Shown here piece after piece: positions 1 to 9,374 of a DNA stretch of 64,000 nucleotides. Within the stretch, counting starts at the first letter, position 1. Every line of letters begins with the position of its first letter. Where the stretch lies: the NCBI RefSeq assembly GCF_011174705.1, contig NZ_JAANIJ010000001.1, forward strand, positions 62,001 through 126,000, in the 5' to 3' direction. The notes beneath the pieces were generated by a model. The model worked only from the letters and a program-made list of their open reading frames with translations, searched no databases and was not told the origin of the DNA. Origin of the DNA: Tessaracoccus coleopterorum (GTDB lineage: Bacteria; Actinomycetota; Actinomycetes; Propionibacteriales; Propionibacteriaceae). The position numbers were made by a program, and so were the translations under genes.

Positions 1-707
1 GGGCTGGCCCAGCATGGCAGCCTCGGCCTCGATGCCGCCGACGCCCCAACCGACTACGCCCAGCCCGTTGACCATGGTGGTGTGCGAGTCGGTACCGACA
101 CAGGTGTCGGGGTACGCCTGCAGCACGCCGTCGACGGTGCGCGGGAAGATGACGCGGGCCAGGTGCTCGATGTTGACCTGGTGGACGATGCCGGTGCCCG
201 GGGCACGACCTTGAAGTTGTCGAAGGCGGTCTGGCCCCAGCGGAGGAACTGGTAGCGCTCGCGGTTGCGCTGGTACTCGATGTCGGTGTTCTGCTGGAAC
301 GCCAGCGGCGTGCCGAACACCTCTGCGATGACGGAGTGGTCGATGACCATCTCGGCCGGCGAGAGCGGGTTCACCTTGTCGGGGTCGCCGCCGAGGCTGA
401 CGACGGCCTCACGCATGGTGGCGAGGTCGACGACGCAGGGCACGCCCGTGAAGTCCTGCATGATCACGCGGGCAGGGGTGAACTGGATCTCGTGGTCGGG
501 CTCTGCGGTCGGGTCCCAGTTGCCGAGGAACTCGATATCCTCGCGGGTGATGTTGGCGCCGTCCTCGGTGCGCAGCAGGTTCTCGAGGAGGACCTTGAGG
601 CTGAAGGGCAGCTTCTCGGCGCCCGGCACCGCATCGACGCGGAAGATCTCGTAGCCGGTGCCGTTGACGTCGAGGCTGGACTTGGCCTCGAAACTGTTGA
701 CGCTCAT
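1..707 (-). CDS. acnA: Aconitate hydratase A, N-terminal part (cut by window edge)
   Basis: Isomerises citrate to isocitrate in the cytosolic TCA cycle. About 235 N-terminal residues are present; the rest, including the [4Fe-4S] cysteines, lies beyond the left edge. Visible family segments are SVNSF at the N-terminus, [33 protein letters not shown] and YQFLRWGQ, followed in another frame by VHQVN and [15 protein letters not shown] sequence. A base is missing from the G run near 200-203, which breaks the frame; restoring it gives the family sequence [10 protein letters not shown]. Two adjacent ATGs occur at 710 and 707. The second has the better spacing to the GAAGGAG ribosome binding site, so I chose 707. 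A palindrome upstream overlaps the probable -10 box. Confidence 0.93.
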
Positions 708-739
708 CATTCTCCTTCTCAGTGACGACCCGCAAACTC

Positions 740-755
740 TCTTGACATCAAGATA
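740..755 (-). promoter_or_regulatory. acnA promoter with operator-like palindrome
   Basis: TCTTGA-CA-TCAAGA (740-753) is an inverted repeat with 6-bp arms. On the minus strand it overlaps TATCTT (750-755), a good -10 candidate for acnA, about 40 bp before the start codon. This placement suits a repressor. I cannot name the regulator from sequence. Confidence 0.5.
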
Positions 756-864
756 CCACGCTGGGGCATGGCCAGCGGCATCGCCGGACAGGTTCATCCT
801 AGTGTCGTCGCCGCTCCCCGCGCCGCCGGTTGGGGGTTCGATCTCCAACCCGCAGCACACCCGA

Positions 865-1987
865 TCAGCGTGCCGGACGCAGGATCGCGACGCATTCGAC
901 GTGATGCGTCATCGGGAACAGGTCGAAGCCCCGGATCGAGGTGGCCCGGTAGCCGTGCTCCGCGAAATAGGCGAGGTCACGGGCGAGCGCGGCCGGGTCG
1001 CATGCGACGTAGGCGACGGCACGCGGTCCGGTGGCGGCGACGGCCCTGACGACGTCCGCGCCGGCCCCTTGCGGGCGGGTCGAGCACGACGATGTCGGTG
1101 CGGTCGGGCAGGCGGCGCAGCGCCCGCTCGAGCGGTGAGGCGATGAACTCGGCCTCGGGAACGTTACGGCGCGCGCGCTCGATGGCCTCCCGGTTCGCCT
1201 CGACGCCGAGCACCCTGCACCCCGCATCCGCGAGCGCGCCCGCGAACAGCCCGACCCCGCAGTAGAGATCGAGCGCCCGCTCCCCTGCGGCCGGAGCCAG
1301 AGCGTCGAGCACGGCTCGGGTGAGGACCCGGGCGCCTCGCGGTGGACCTGCCAGAAACCGTCGGCCGCGACACTGAACGATCTCTCCCCGACACGCTGGC
1401 GCACGGGATCGGGACCGATCCTGGAGCCGTCCCGAGGTAGGTCGTCGCATCGGACCCGACGGCCACGATCACCTCGTCCCCGGGCGGGCAAGCGAGGTCG
1501 CCGTGCCGTAGTCGAGCCGGTCGGCGATGAGGCAGCCGCGTTCGGGCAACGCCACGACCCCGTGTGAGCGGCGACCGCGAAGGCCCAGCCAGCCCTCATC
1601 GTCGACAGAGAAGCGCATCCTGGTGCGCCAACCCGTGAGTCCTCCCGGAACGGCCTCGACCCGGCCCTCCCAGTCGATCCCCGCGAGCCTGCGCAGCTGC
1701 TCGGCCACCACGGCCGTCTTCAGGTCGAGCTGGGTCTCCACGTCGGCGAACTGCCAGTCGCAGCCGCCGCACTCTCCGGCGATCGGGCAGGGTGGCGTCA
1801 CCCGGCCGGGGGCGGCCTCGAGCACCTGCACGACCCGGGCGCGGTCGAACCGCTTCCCCCGCTCGACGACCTCGACCGCGACGCGCTCCCCTGGCAGCCC
1901 GCCGGTGACGAACAGCACCTTGCCGTCCGCGCGACCGACCACGTGCCCGCCGTGTGCCACGGCACCCAGGGTCAATTCGACCGTCAT
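865..1987 (-). CDS. TrmA/RlmD-family 5-methyluridine RNA methyltransferase
   Basis: SAM-dependent methylation of a uridine in rRNA or tRNA. About 374 residues. The N-terminal ~50 residues look like a TRAM RNA-binding domain ([14 protein letters not shown]). A cluster-binding motif [12 protein letters not shown] (C-x5-C-x2-C) follows at about residue 70. The C-terminal Rossmann domain shows [15 protein letters not shown] (SAM binding), VVLDPPARG, and [12 protein letters not shown] carrying the catalytic cysteine. At least three frame breaks (about 1470, 1340 and 1065) split it; the pieces join in order. The ATG at 1987 overlaps the stop of the upstream permease as ATGA, so the two are probably translationally coupled. 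The target nucleotide cannot be told from sequence. M. tuberculosis has the same neighbour pair (Rv2689c/Rv2690c). Confidence 0.9.
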
Positions 1988-3954
1988 CGCCTGAACCTCT
2001 TCTCGGCCGCGGCCCGGGCACGGTCGCGTCGCGCATCGGAGCTGGCCAGCTGGTACGGGACCGACGTCACCATGACGCCCTGCATGAAGTGCAGCCTGGT
2101 GCGGATCACGAGGGCGGTCTGGTTGTGCAGCAGCTGTTCCCACCAGTGGCCGACGACAAACTCGGGAATGTAGACGCTCACGATGTCGCGGGGGTTCTCC
2201 GTGCGGAGTTTCGCGACGTACTTGAGGAACGGGTTGGTCACCTCGCGGTACGGGGAGGAGATCACCTTGAGTGGCATGCCGAAGTCCTCCGCCTCCCACT
2301 GGTCGAGGATGAGTTCGGTCTGGTCGTCGTCGATGGACACCGTGACGCCGATCAGTGACGTGGGGCGGGTGGCCCGCGCGAACGCGATGGCCTTCATGGT
2401 GGGGAGGTTCACCTGCTGCACGAGCACGACGCCGCGCACCCGGCTCGGGAGCGCCCTGTCCGACTCCGCGGTCAGGGCGACCTCACGCTCGACGGCCCGG
2501 TAGTGGTTCGAGATCGCGAGCATCAGGGCGAAGATGAGGCCCATGGCCACGAGTGCGAGGTAGGCGCCATGGGTGAACTTGGAGACCAGCACGATCACCA
2601 GCACGACACCGGTGAGGCTCGCACCGATGATGTTGATGACGCGCGAGCGGATCATCCTCCTGCGGATCGCGGGATCGTGCTCGATCTGCAGTTCCCTCGT
2701 CCAGTGCCGCACCATGCCGATCTGGCCGAGGGTGAATGAGATGAACACTCCGACCACGTAGAGCTGGATCAGCGCGGTCACGGAGGCGTCGAAGACGAGC
2801 ACGAGCGCGACGGCCGCGGCCGCCAGCATCACGATCCCGTTGGAATAGGCGAGCCGGTCGCCGCGCGAGTGGAGCTGACGGGCAGGTAGCCGTCCCGCGC
2901 GAGGATCGAGGCGAGCGACGGGAACCCGTTGAATGCGGTGTTGGCGGCCAGGAACAGGATCAGCATCGTCGCGGTGACCACGACGTAGAAGCCGGGGAGA
3001 ACCAGTCCATGAATACGACGCGGGCGAGTTGGCCCGTGACGGTGGTGGCCGCCGAGTGGATCGTGTTGCCCAGTTCGTCGATGTAGTGCGTGCCCGTGAG
3101 TTCGTCGATCAGGTGCACCTTGGTGAGGTTGGCGAGCGCGATGATGCCGAGCAGCATGGAGATGGCGAGCAGGCCGAGCATCCCGAGGACGGCCGATGCG
3201 TTGCGGCTCTTGGGCGGCTTGAACGCGGGTACCCCGTTGCTGATGGCCTCGACGCCGGTGAGCGCGGCGCAGCCCGAGGAGAAGGCGCGGGCGAGGATCG
3301 CCACGAGCGCCCAGCCATGAGGTCGTCGCCGCCGCCCTCCCGGATGACGGTGAGGTCGGCCGTCTCGCTCATGAGTTCCTGGCCGAGGATGAAGATACGG
3401 AAGAGCCCGATCAGCACCATGGTGATCATCGAGACCATGAACACGTAGGTGGGGATGGCGAACGCCGCCCGGACTCACGGACGCCGCGCAGGTTGACGAT
3501 GGTCAGCACGACGATGACCACAACCGCGGTCCATGCCTCCCTGCCCTCGACGAACGGCAGCATCGCCTTGGCGTTGATCACGCCCGCGGACACGGAGACC
3601 GCGACCGTCAGGATGTAGTCGACCAGCAGGGACGAGGCAACCGTCAGCCCCGCGTAGCGACCCAGGTTGATCTTGGCCACCTCGTAGTCACCACCGCCGC
3701 TCGGATAGGCGTAGACGGTCTGCCGGTAGGACATGACGACCACCGCGACGACGACGCCGACGGCGAGCCCGATCTGCCACGAGAACGCGAACCCCGCCAT
3801 GCCCGCAAGGGACAAGGTGATGAGGATCTCGTCCGGGCATACGCGACGGAGCTGAGTGCGTCCGAGGCGAAGACGGGCAACGCGATGCGCTTCGGCAGCA
3901 GGGTCTCCCCATCTGCGCGTTCGCAAGACGGCGCCCGAAGAGGAGGCGCTTCAT
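1984..3954 (-). CDS. KimA-like APC-superfamily potassium importer
   Basis: Polytopic inner-membrane transporter of about 657 residues. The first ~430 residues form the membrane domain and the last ~200 a soluble domain, the same plan as Bacillus KimA (YdaO). Segments shared with KimA as I remember it include FASDALSSVAYA, YRQTVYAYPSGGG, LLVDYILTVAVS, AFSSGCAALTGVEAISN and YVVGVFISFTL. The soluble tail contains a universal-stress-like segment (RGVVLVQQVNLPTMKA). Several single-base losses break it (about 3900, 3845, 3470, 3315, 2995 and 2875). The start MKRLLFGRRL at 3954 gives the family N-terminus. It is divergent from two RCK proteins. Many annotations would call it an amino acid permease; K+ as substrate is inferred from similarity and context. 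Confidence 0.82.
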
Positions 3955-3984
3955 CCCGAGAAGATTTTCACCCGCTCACGGTAG

Positions 3985-4026
3985 ACCCTACTGACGCCAA
4001 AGTCATGGCTGTCGTGGTGCTATGTT
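3985..4026. promoter_or_regulatory. Divergent promoters between KimA-like gene and first RCK gene
   Basis: TAGGGT on the minus strand (3985-3990) is a -10 candidate for the permease, with a leader of roughly 25 nt. TATGTT on the plus strand (4021-4026) is a -10 candidate for the RCK gene. Only about 30 bp separate them. No convincing -35 boxes are seen. Confidence 0.45.
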
Positions 4027-4049
4027 CACCGTGAGTGAAGGAGGTCCCG

Positions 4050-4709
4050 GTGCACATCGTCATCATGGGCTGTGGGCGCGTGGGCGCCATGCTCGCGACC
4101 GGCCTCGAGAAGCGAGGCCACAGCGTCGCGGTGATCGACGTCAACGTCGACGCTTTCCGCAGGCTGGGCCGTGACTTCAACGGCACGACGGTCAAGGGCG
4201 TCGGCTTCGACAGGCAGGTGCTGGAGGAGGCGGGCATCCGCAAGGCGGACGCCTTCGCGGCCGTCTCGTCAGGGACAACTCGAACATTCTCGCGGCGCGG
4301 GTCGTGCGCGAGATCTACCACGTGGACAGCGTGGTGGCCCGCATCTACGACCAGGGACGCGCCGCCGTATACGAGCGGCTCGGGATCCCGACCGTCGCGA
4401 CGGTGAAGTGGACCGTGACGCAGGTGCTGCGCCGGCTGCTGCCCGAGGGCAGCGAGCCCGTCTGGCGCGATCCCACGGGGACGCCCGGCTGCTGCAGGTG
4501 CACGTCCACAGCGGTTGGGTGGGCAGGCGCATCCATGAGCTGTCACGCGCGGCTGACGCGCCCATCCCGTTCGTCCTGAGGGTCGGGAGGGGCTCGTGCC
4601 CGACCGGGACACGATCTACCAGGACGGTGATCTCATCTATGTCGCCTGCATGACGGAGCGCACCGATGAGATCGAATCGTTGTTCGCCGCCGCGCCGGTG
4701 AAGCAGTAG
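4050..4709 (+). CDS. ceoB: TrkA/RCK-type NAD-binding potassium regulatory protein (CeoB-like)
   Basis: Cytosolic RCK subunit that binds NAD(H) or nucleotide and gates a K+ transporter. About 220 residues. The Rossmann fingerprint MGCGRVGAMLATGLEKRGH is at residues ~5-23, followed by acidic VIDVNVDAF. The C-terminal part (VHSGWVGRRIHELS ... DGDLIYVACMTER) matches a TrkA-C domain. The GTG at 4050 is chosen because AAGGAGG (4038-4044) lies 5 nt before it. Frame breaks occur near 4270, 4480 and 4590. A second RCK gene begins 11 bp downstream, so the two form an operon. M. tuberculosis CeoB/CeoC have the same arrangement beside an APC permease. Confidence 0.88.
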
Positions 4710-4720
4710 GAGGAGCGGGA

Positions 4721-5396
4721 ATGCGGGTGTGCATCGCGGGAGCTGGCAATGTCGGTCGCTCCATCGCACGGGAACTGATCGCCAATGGGCACCAGGCGCT
4801 GCTGATCGACCGTGACCGTGCCGCCATCAAGCCCGACTCGGTGCCCGGCGCCGAGTGGGTCGAGGCGGACGCCTGCGAGTTGCAGAGCCTCGAGGATGCG
4901 GAGCTGGAGACCTATGACGTCTCGATCGCCGCGACCGGTGACGACAAGGTCAACCTCGTCTACTCGCTGCTGGCGAAGACCGAGTTCGGCGTTCCGCGCA
5001 CCGTGGCGCGCGTCAACCACCCTGGCAACGAATGGATGTTCGACGCCCAGTGGGGGTCGACGTGTCCGTGTCGACACCGCGGTTGATGTCTGCGCTCGTT
5101 GAGGAGGCCGTCTCAACCGGCGACCTCGTGCGACTCCTGACGTTCAAGCGTTCGACGGCGCATCTCTCGGAGGTGACGCTGCCCGATGAGGGATGGATGG
5201 TCGGACGCCGCGTCCGGGACCTTGCCTTCCCGTGGATGCGGTTCTGGTCGCGATCATCCGTGACGGAATCCCGCTCACCCCGGAACGGGACCGCGCGTTC
5301 GAGGCAGGCGACGAGTTGCTGTTCGTGGTCACCCAGGAGGCGGAGCCGGAGCTCGCGGAGATGCTGACGCAGGGCGACGACGAGGACAGCCAGTAG
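4721..5396 (+). CDS. ceoC: TrkA/RCK-type potassium regulatory protein (CeoC-like)
   Basis: Second RCK protein, about 225 residues, paralogous to its upstream neighbour. The Rossmann motif IAGAGNVGRSIARELIANGH is at the N-terminus, then LLIDRD. Mid-protein VSIAATGDDKVNLVYSLLAK is typical of RCK N-domains; the TrkA-C part ends FEAGDELLFVVTQEAE. The ATG at 4721 follows AGGAGCGG. Frame breaks lie near 5055 and 5220. No TrkH or KtrB channel gene is in the window, so the partner may be the divergent KimA-like permease or a channel elsewhere. Confidence 0.88.
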
Positions 5397-5426
5397 CCGA
5401 CTCCCGCCGCGGGCGGCAGCGGTGGT

Positions 5427-5779
5427 TCAGAGCAGTTCGAAGTCGGGGTTGTAGATCACCGGCATACCGCCCTCGCTGGCGAGGCGGCCCGCGACGCGGA
5501 CGTGACGGCCGGGCAGCAGGCACTGGATGTGGTCGCGCCCATCCAGACGAGCCGTACGGTTCCGGTGCCATCGGTGACCTCGGCCTCCAGCCAGCCGTTG
5601 CGGGCGTCGGAGGTGATCGACGTGATCGTGCCGCGCAGGGTTACCCGGGAGCGGGGCTGAGCGGTCGCGAGCGTCACGGCCCCGCTGATCACCGACTGCT
5701 GACGCAGGTCCTCGGCTTCAAGCTCCTCATGGGAGGCGAAGAACCGACGGAGCTTGCCGGCAAACGAGCCACCGGACAT
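5427..5779 (-). CDS. OB-fold nucleic-acid-binding domain protein (Rv2694c-like)
   Basis: Small protein of about 117 residues with a single OB-fold. The N-terminal ~30 residues are helical (GKLRRFFASHEELEAEDLRQ). The β-barrel follows: RVTLRGTITSITSD, WLEAEVTDGTGTVRLVWMG, HVRVAGRLASEGGMPVIYN. A frame break near 5530 separates the last two strands. It sits between the RCK pair and DUF3710, as in mycobacteria. The biological role is unknown; single-stranded nucleic acid or tRNA binding is only suggested by the fold. Confidence 0.8.
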
Positions 5780-5782
5780 GGA

Positions 5783-6494
5783 TCAGCCCTCCGCCTGAGG
5801 CACCTTCATGGGCAGCAGGCTGCCCGGTGCGGCGGGCTGGGATCCGCGACGGACGATGAGGTTGCTGAAGAACTCGAACAGCGCCACCTGCGCATCGGCG
5901 TTCTCGGGCTCGAAGGTGGCCTTGCCGAGCAGCACGCCGCGCAGCAGCCAGCCGGGCCGGAGACCATCCAGGTGCGGGAGACGTGCATGGCGGGATTGCC
6001 GTTGGGGTCGGTGACCGGCATGGCGCGACGCAGTTCGGTACCGAACGGGCCGTTCACGATCGCGATCTGGCCCTTCTGCTGCTGGGTGGCCTTGATGATC
6101 TCCTCGCGGATCTCGGGCGCCATGGACGACTTGGCCGGGCGGCGAACACGGCCACCTCGAGCCCGGAGGCACCGTCGCCCACCAGGATCGACTGCACCTG
6201 CTCGTTGTCCCGGTTGACCTGGAGCTGCATGGTCATCCCCTCGAAGGGGGTGACGACCAGGCTACCGAGGTCGATGCGGTTCACCTCGTCCTCATCGGCC
6301 TCGAGGTCGACCTCCGCGATGTCGAAGGGGCCCTCCTCGCGGTCGAACGCCTCGTCCCACTCGCGGGCCCTGGCCTCGACCTCGTTCTCCTCCACGGCGG
6401 TCTCCTCGACCTCCGCGGCAGACTCCTCGACCGTTGCGTCAGCCGTTTCGACGGCCTCTTCCTTGGCGTTTCGCTTCTTACGTCCGAAAATCAC
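5783..6494 (-). CDS. DUF3710 family protein
   Basis: About 237 residues, function unknown. The first ~80 residues are strongly acidic and low in complexity ([20 protein letters not shown]). The conserved part follows with [18 protein letters not shown], then in the next frame [32 protein letters not shown], and ends [13 protein letters not shown]. The start codon is GTG at 6494, overlapping the dut stop as GTGA. Frame breaks occur near 6140 and 5955. It lies in the same strand-coupled run as dut and DUF3093, the order of Rv2696c-Rv2697c. Confidence 0.85.
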
Positions 6495-6944
6495 TGCGTT
6501 TCCTCCACGACTGGGCGGGTGAAACCGCCGGTAGAACCATAGCCACCCGCACCGCGCACCGTCGCATCGAGGCTGTCCACGGGCAGGAAGGTTGCGGTGA
6601 CGAACGGCATGATGAGCAGCTGGGCGATGCGGTCGCCCTCGGCGAGGACGATCGGCTCGTCCCGATCGAGGTTGATGAGGCAGACCTTGATCTCTCCGCG
6701 GTAGCCGGCGTCGATCACCCCGGGGCGTTGACGATGCTCAGGCCGGTGCGGGCGGCCAGCCCGGAGCGTGGGGTGATGAGGCCGACGTACCCCTCGGGGA
6801 TGGCCACGGCAACGCCGGTACCCACGAGGTGGCGCTCCCCGGCGCCAGCGTGCAGGACTGCGTCGACGTCAGGTCTGCGCCCGCGTCTCCCGGGTGCGCG
6901 TACCGCGGGAGGTGGGCCGCCGCAGCGACCGTCTCGATGTTCAC
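6491..6944 (-). CDS. dut: Deoxyuridine 5'-triphosphate nucleotidohydrolase
   Basis: Hydrolyses dUTP to dUMP and pyrophosphate, keeping uracil out of DNA and supplying thymidylate synthesis. About 151 residues, the usual trimeric dUTPase size. All five motifs can be pieced together: GDAGADL (1), RSGLAA-type (2, in a shifted frame), [12 protein letters not shown] (3), GDRIAQLLI (4) and GGYGSTGGF (5, the C-terminal arm). Frame breaks near 6820 and 6720 interrupt it. The start is GTG at 6944, overlapping the DUF3093 stop as GTGA. Its stop overlaps the DUF3710 start the same way. Thymidine kinase lies about 3 kb away. Confidence 0.93.
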
Positions 6945-7382
6945 GCGCGGACCTCCGCGATGGCGGCCGCGAGACGCTGCGGGTGCCTGGTGCTCACGAG
7001 CCAGTAGGGATGGGGTCGGCCGGATCATCGAGATCGACCCGCACCAACTGCCCGATGAACGGGCGGGTGAAGAGGAATGCACGGTGGTCGGACTCCGGGC
7101 CGAGCGCCATCCGGGCCGCATCGCCCTCGAGCGCGGTTGCGCCGCAATGTAGCCGGCCTCGAGATGGTGCCCACCCACGGTGAGCCCGGTGGCGTCCACC
7201 GAGAGCCGCGTGCGGCCGTAGGCGACCATCCCCAGGCCGACCGCGATCATGAGCAGGACGGTGAAGGTGATCCCGACCGCTGGCCGCACGTACGCCAGAA
7301 CGGCGACCGAGAGACTCACGGCGAACAGCAGTCCGAGGAGGGTCCACCACCACGGGGTGGTCAGGCGTTCCGAGTAGGTCAC
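6941..7382 (-). CDS. DUF3093 family membrane protein
   Basis: About 147 residues. Two N-terminal membrane segments are visible ([20 protein letters not shown] and [20 protein letters not shown]). A soluble domain follows with [20 protein letters not shown] and, after a frame break near 7140, [20 protein letters not shown] and [12 protein letters not shown]. Function is unknown. It corresponds in position to Rv2698 beside dut. The start [13 protein letters not shown] (GTG at 7382) is typical of the family. Confidence 0.85.
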
Positions 7383-7449
7383 GACCCCGACTCTATCGCT
7401 TTGGGCATAATGGCCAGCAAGGACAGGTACGGGTGAAGGGAAATGGCAG

Positions 7450-7742
7450 ATGGCAGCCACCGAGAAGCTGATGTGGAAGCTCTATGCAGGCGCCATCGGC
7501 GCCGCGACCACGATCGTGGCGCAGAAGGTCGTCACGAAGATTTGGGAGGCCTCCACGGGGGACACGCCGCCGGACCCGAACGATCCTGAGACCCCGATGA
7601 TCCAGGCGGTGATCTGGGCCGCGGCGAGCGGGCTGGGGTCGGCATGGCCCAGCTCATGATGAACCGCTACGTGCAGCACCGCTGGGTGCGCAACTTCGAG
7701 CACACCGCGCCCGGGAAGCTCCGCAACAAGCTGGACTTCTGA
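7450..7742 (+). CDS. DUF4235 family small membrane-associated protein
   Basis: About 97 residues. An amphipathic or membrane segment is near the N-terminus (LYAGAIGAATTIVAQKVVTK), then TGDTPPDPNDPETP, a second hydrophobic stretch (VIWAAASGLG) and, after a single-base break near 7636, GMAQLMMNRYVQHRW. The ATG at 7450 follows AAGGGAAATGGCAG, and a CATAAT box lies about 40 bp upstream. Function is unknown. The gene converges with DUF4193, and a strong hairpin separates the two. Confidence 0.82.
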
Positions 7743-7763
7743 CCGGCTGCGGGAGGAGAAGTG

Positions 7764-7803
7764 GAGCCGGTGGGGAAAATCCCCACCGGCTCTCACACTT
7801 TTG
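7764..7803. terminator. Bidirectional hairpin terminator between DUF4235 and DUF4193
   Basis: GAGCCGGTGGGGA (7764-7776) and its exact complement (7780-7792) form a 13-bp stem with an AAA loop. TTTT follows shortly at about 7799 on the plus strand. It lies between convergent genes. Confidence 0.8.
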
Positions 7804-7850
7804 CTCATCGCGTCACGGGCTGTGTCGCCCGCTACCGGGCCGACGTGTCG

Positions 7851-8146
7851 TCAGACGCAGTCGACGCAGTACTGTTCCTTGCCGCGCGTCTCAGCCAACT
7901 GGCTCATCGACTTCACCAGGAAGCACGATGCGCAGGTGAACTCATTCGACTGCCGCGGGAGCACCCGCACCGTGAGTTCCTCATGCGAGAGATCGGCGCC
8001 GGGCAGCTCGAATGATTCGGCCGCCTCCACCTCATCCTCGTCCACCTTGCCGGAGTTCTTGTCGTTCCGGCGGGACTTGAGTTCCTCGAGGGAATCCTCG
8101 CTCATCTCCTCGTCGGTCTTGCGGGAGCATCGTAGTCAGTTGCCAT
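7851..8146 (-). CDS. DUF4193 family zinc-ribbon-like protein
   Basis: About 98 residues, acidic in the first half (EDSLEELKSRRNDKNSGKVD). Two CxxC pairs near the C-terminus, CASC and CVDC about 25 residues apart, suggest one zinc site; the protein ends at CVDCV. The real N-terminus is MATDYDAP at 8146; a missing C near 8126 (GCTCCC for GCTCCCC) puts it out of frame with the rest. Homologous to Rv2699c, conserved beside dut across Actinobacteria. Function is unknown. Confidence 0.88.
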
Positions 8147-8324
8147 CCGGATCGTCCTTTCTTCGCCTCGACCGGCATATGTGTACCACACCTGGGTGGG
8201 AACGGCACCGCGCCACCGATCGACACGGCCATTGTGCACCGCTGTTCAAGCGAAGTACGCGCCACTTCATGCGGTTGGGTGGGCACAGGGCCCGCGCATG
8301 GGGCACGCGTGCCGCGCACGCTGG

Positions 8325-8330
8325 TAGGTT
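8325..8330 (+). promoter_or_regulatory. -10 box upstream of sepH
   Basis: TAGGTT lies 36 bp before the sepH ATG. A GAGGAA ribosome binding site sits just ahead of the start, so this transcript has a short leader. No good -35 box. Confidence 0.4.
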
Positions 8331-8365
8331 GTGCCCAACCAGCAGACACACACGGACGAGGAACC

Positions 8366-9303
8366 ATGGACAACGCTATGACCCGCGGGAGATTCAGGCC
8401 CGGATCCGTTCCGGCGCCTCCGTGGCTGACGTCGCCGCCGAGTCGGGCATGGATCCTGAGCGGATCGAGGCATTCGCCGGCCCGGTGCTCGCCGAGCGGG
8501 AACACATCGCGGGCGCAGCCCAGGCGACCACCATCCGCCGCCGCGGTGAGGCCGGCAGCCATCGCAGGCTGGGCGACCTGATCGCAACGCGGCTGCGTTC
8601 CCGCGGGATCGACTCGGATCGCGTGGTCTGGGACGCGTGGCGCCAGTCGGACCTCAAATGGCGCGTGGTCGCCAAGCTCGGGAGGACACCGAGACCCGCT
8701 CGGCCGAGTTCGTGTTCGACCCGAAGGCCAGGTTCTCCGTCGCCGACAACGCCGATGCACGGTGGATGATCGGTGAGGAGCTTCCGGGCGCGAGGCCCGA
8801 GGAGGAGAACACCGTCGACCTGGATGACGAGCTCGCGCTTGTGCGTGCGGTCAGCACCCCCGGCCCGGAGAACCCTGGTGACGACGTCCCCGCCTCCGAG
8901 CTCATGCACGACGCCAACGAGGACACCTCTCAGCTCGACCGTCTCTACGACATGCTCAGCGGTATCAGCGAGGATTCGGTGCGCATCTACACCGGGATCC
9001 TCGACCCGGTCCTGTACGAGGACCGCAGCGAGCCGACCGAGACGGTGGAGACGCCTGAGGGGGTCGGCGAACACACGCCCGATGATGAGGCGGACGAACC
9101 GACCCGCCGCGTCCACCTCGATGATCCGACCCCTGCTGTGGAGGCCCGGGAACCTGAGCCGGCCGTCCCTGCCGTGGAGGACGAGCCCACCCAGGAGGTG
9201 CTCGTGGAGGCTGAGGAGGAGCCCAAGCGCCCCCGAAGCCACGCAAGCGTCGCGCAAAGGTGCCGTCATGGGATGAGATCATGTTCGGCGGCCCCACCCC
9301 TGA
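8366..9303 (+). CDS. sepH: SepH-like cell-division protein, short N-terminus
   Basis: SepH binds and activates FtsZ in Actinobacteria. The conserved helix-turn-helix core is clear: YDPREIQARIRSGASVADVA, SGMDPERIEAF, GPVLAEREHIA, then VWDAWRQSDLKWRVVA. A long acidic, proline-containing linker follows (~residues 110-290), then the C-terminal peptide KVPSWDEIMFGG, which is family-typical. The ATG at 8366 follows GAGGAA; restoring one G after MDN joins it to the core. The ~55-60 residues that precede the core in Streptomyces homologues are not seen in any frame upstream. Frame breaks also lie near 8680 and 9230. The stop at 9301-9303 assumes one further lost base and is approximate. Confidence 0.8.
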
Positions 9304-9374
9304 CCGTCGACGTCGGCCCGGATCTCCCAGGGATGGCCGGCCCGGTTGCGCCGAATCTGCGGGCGGGTTCCGTC

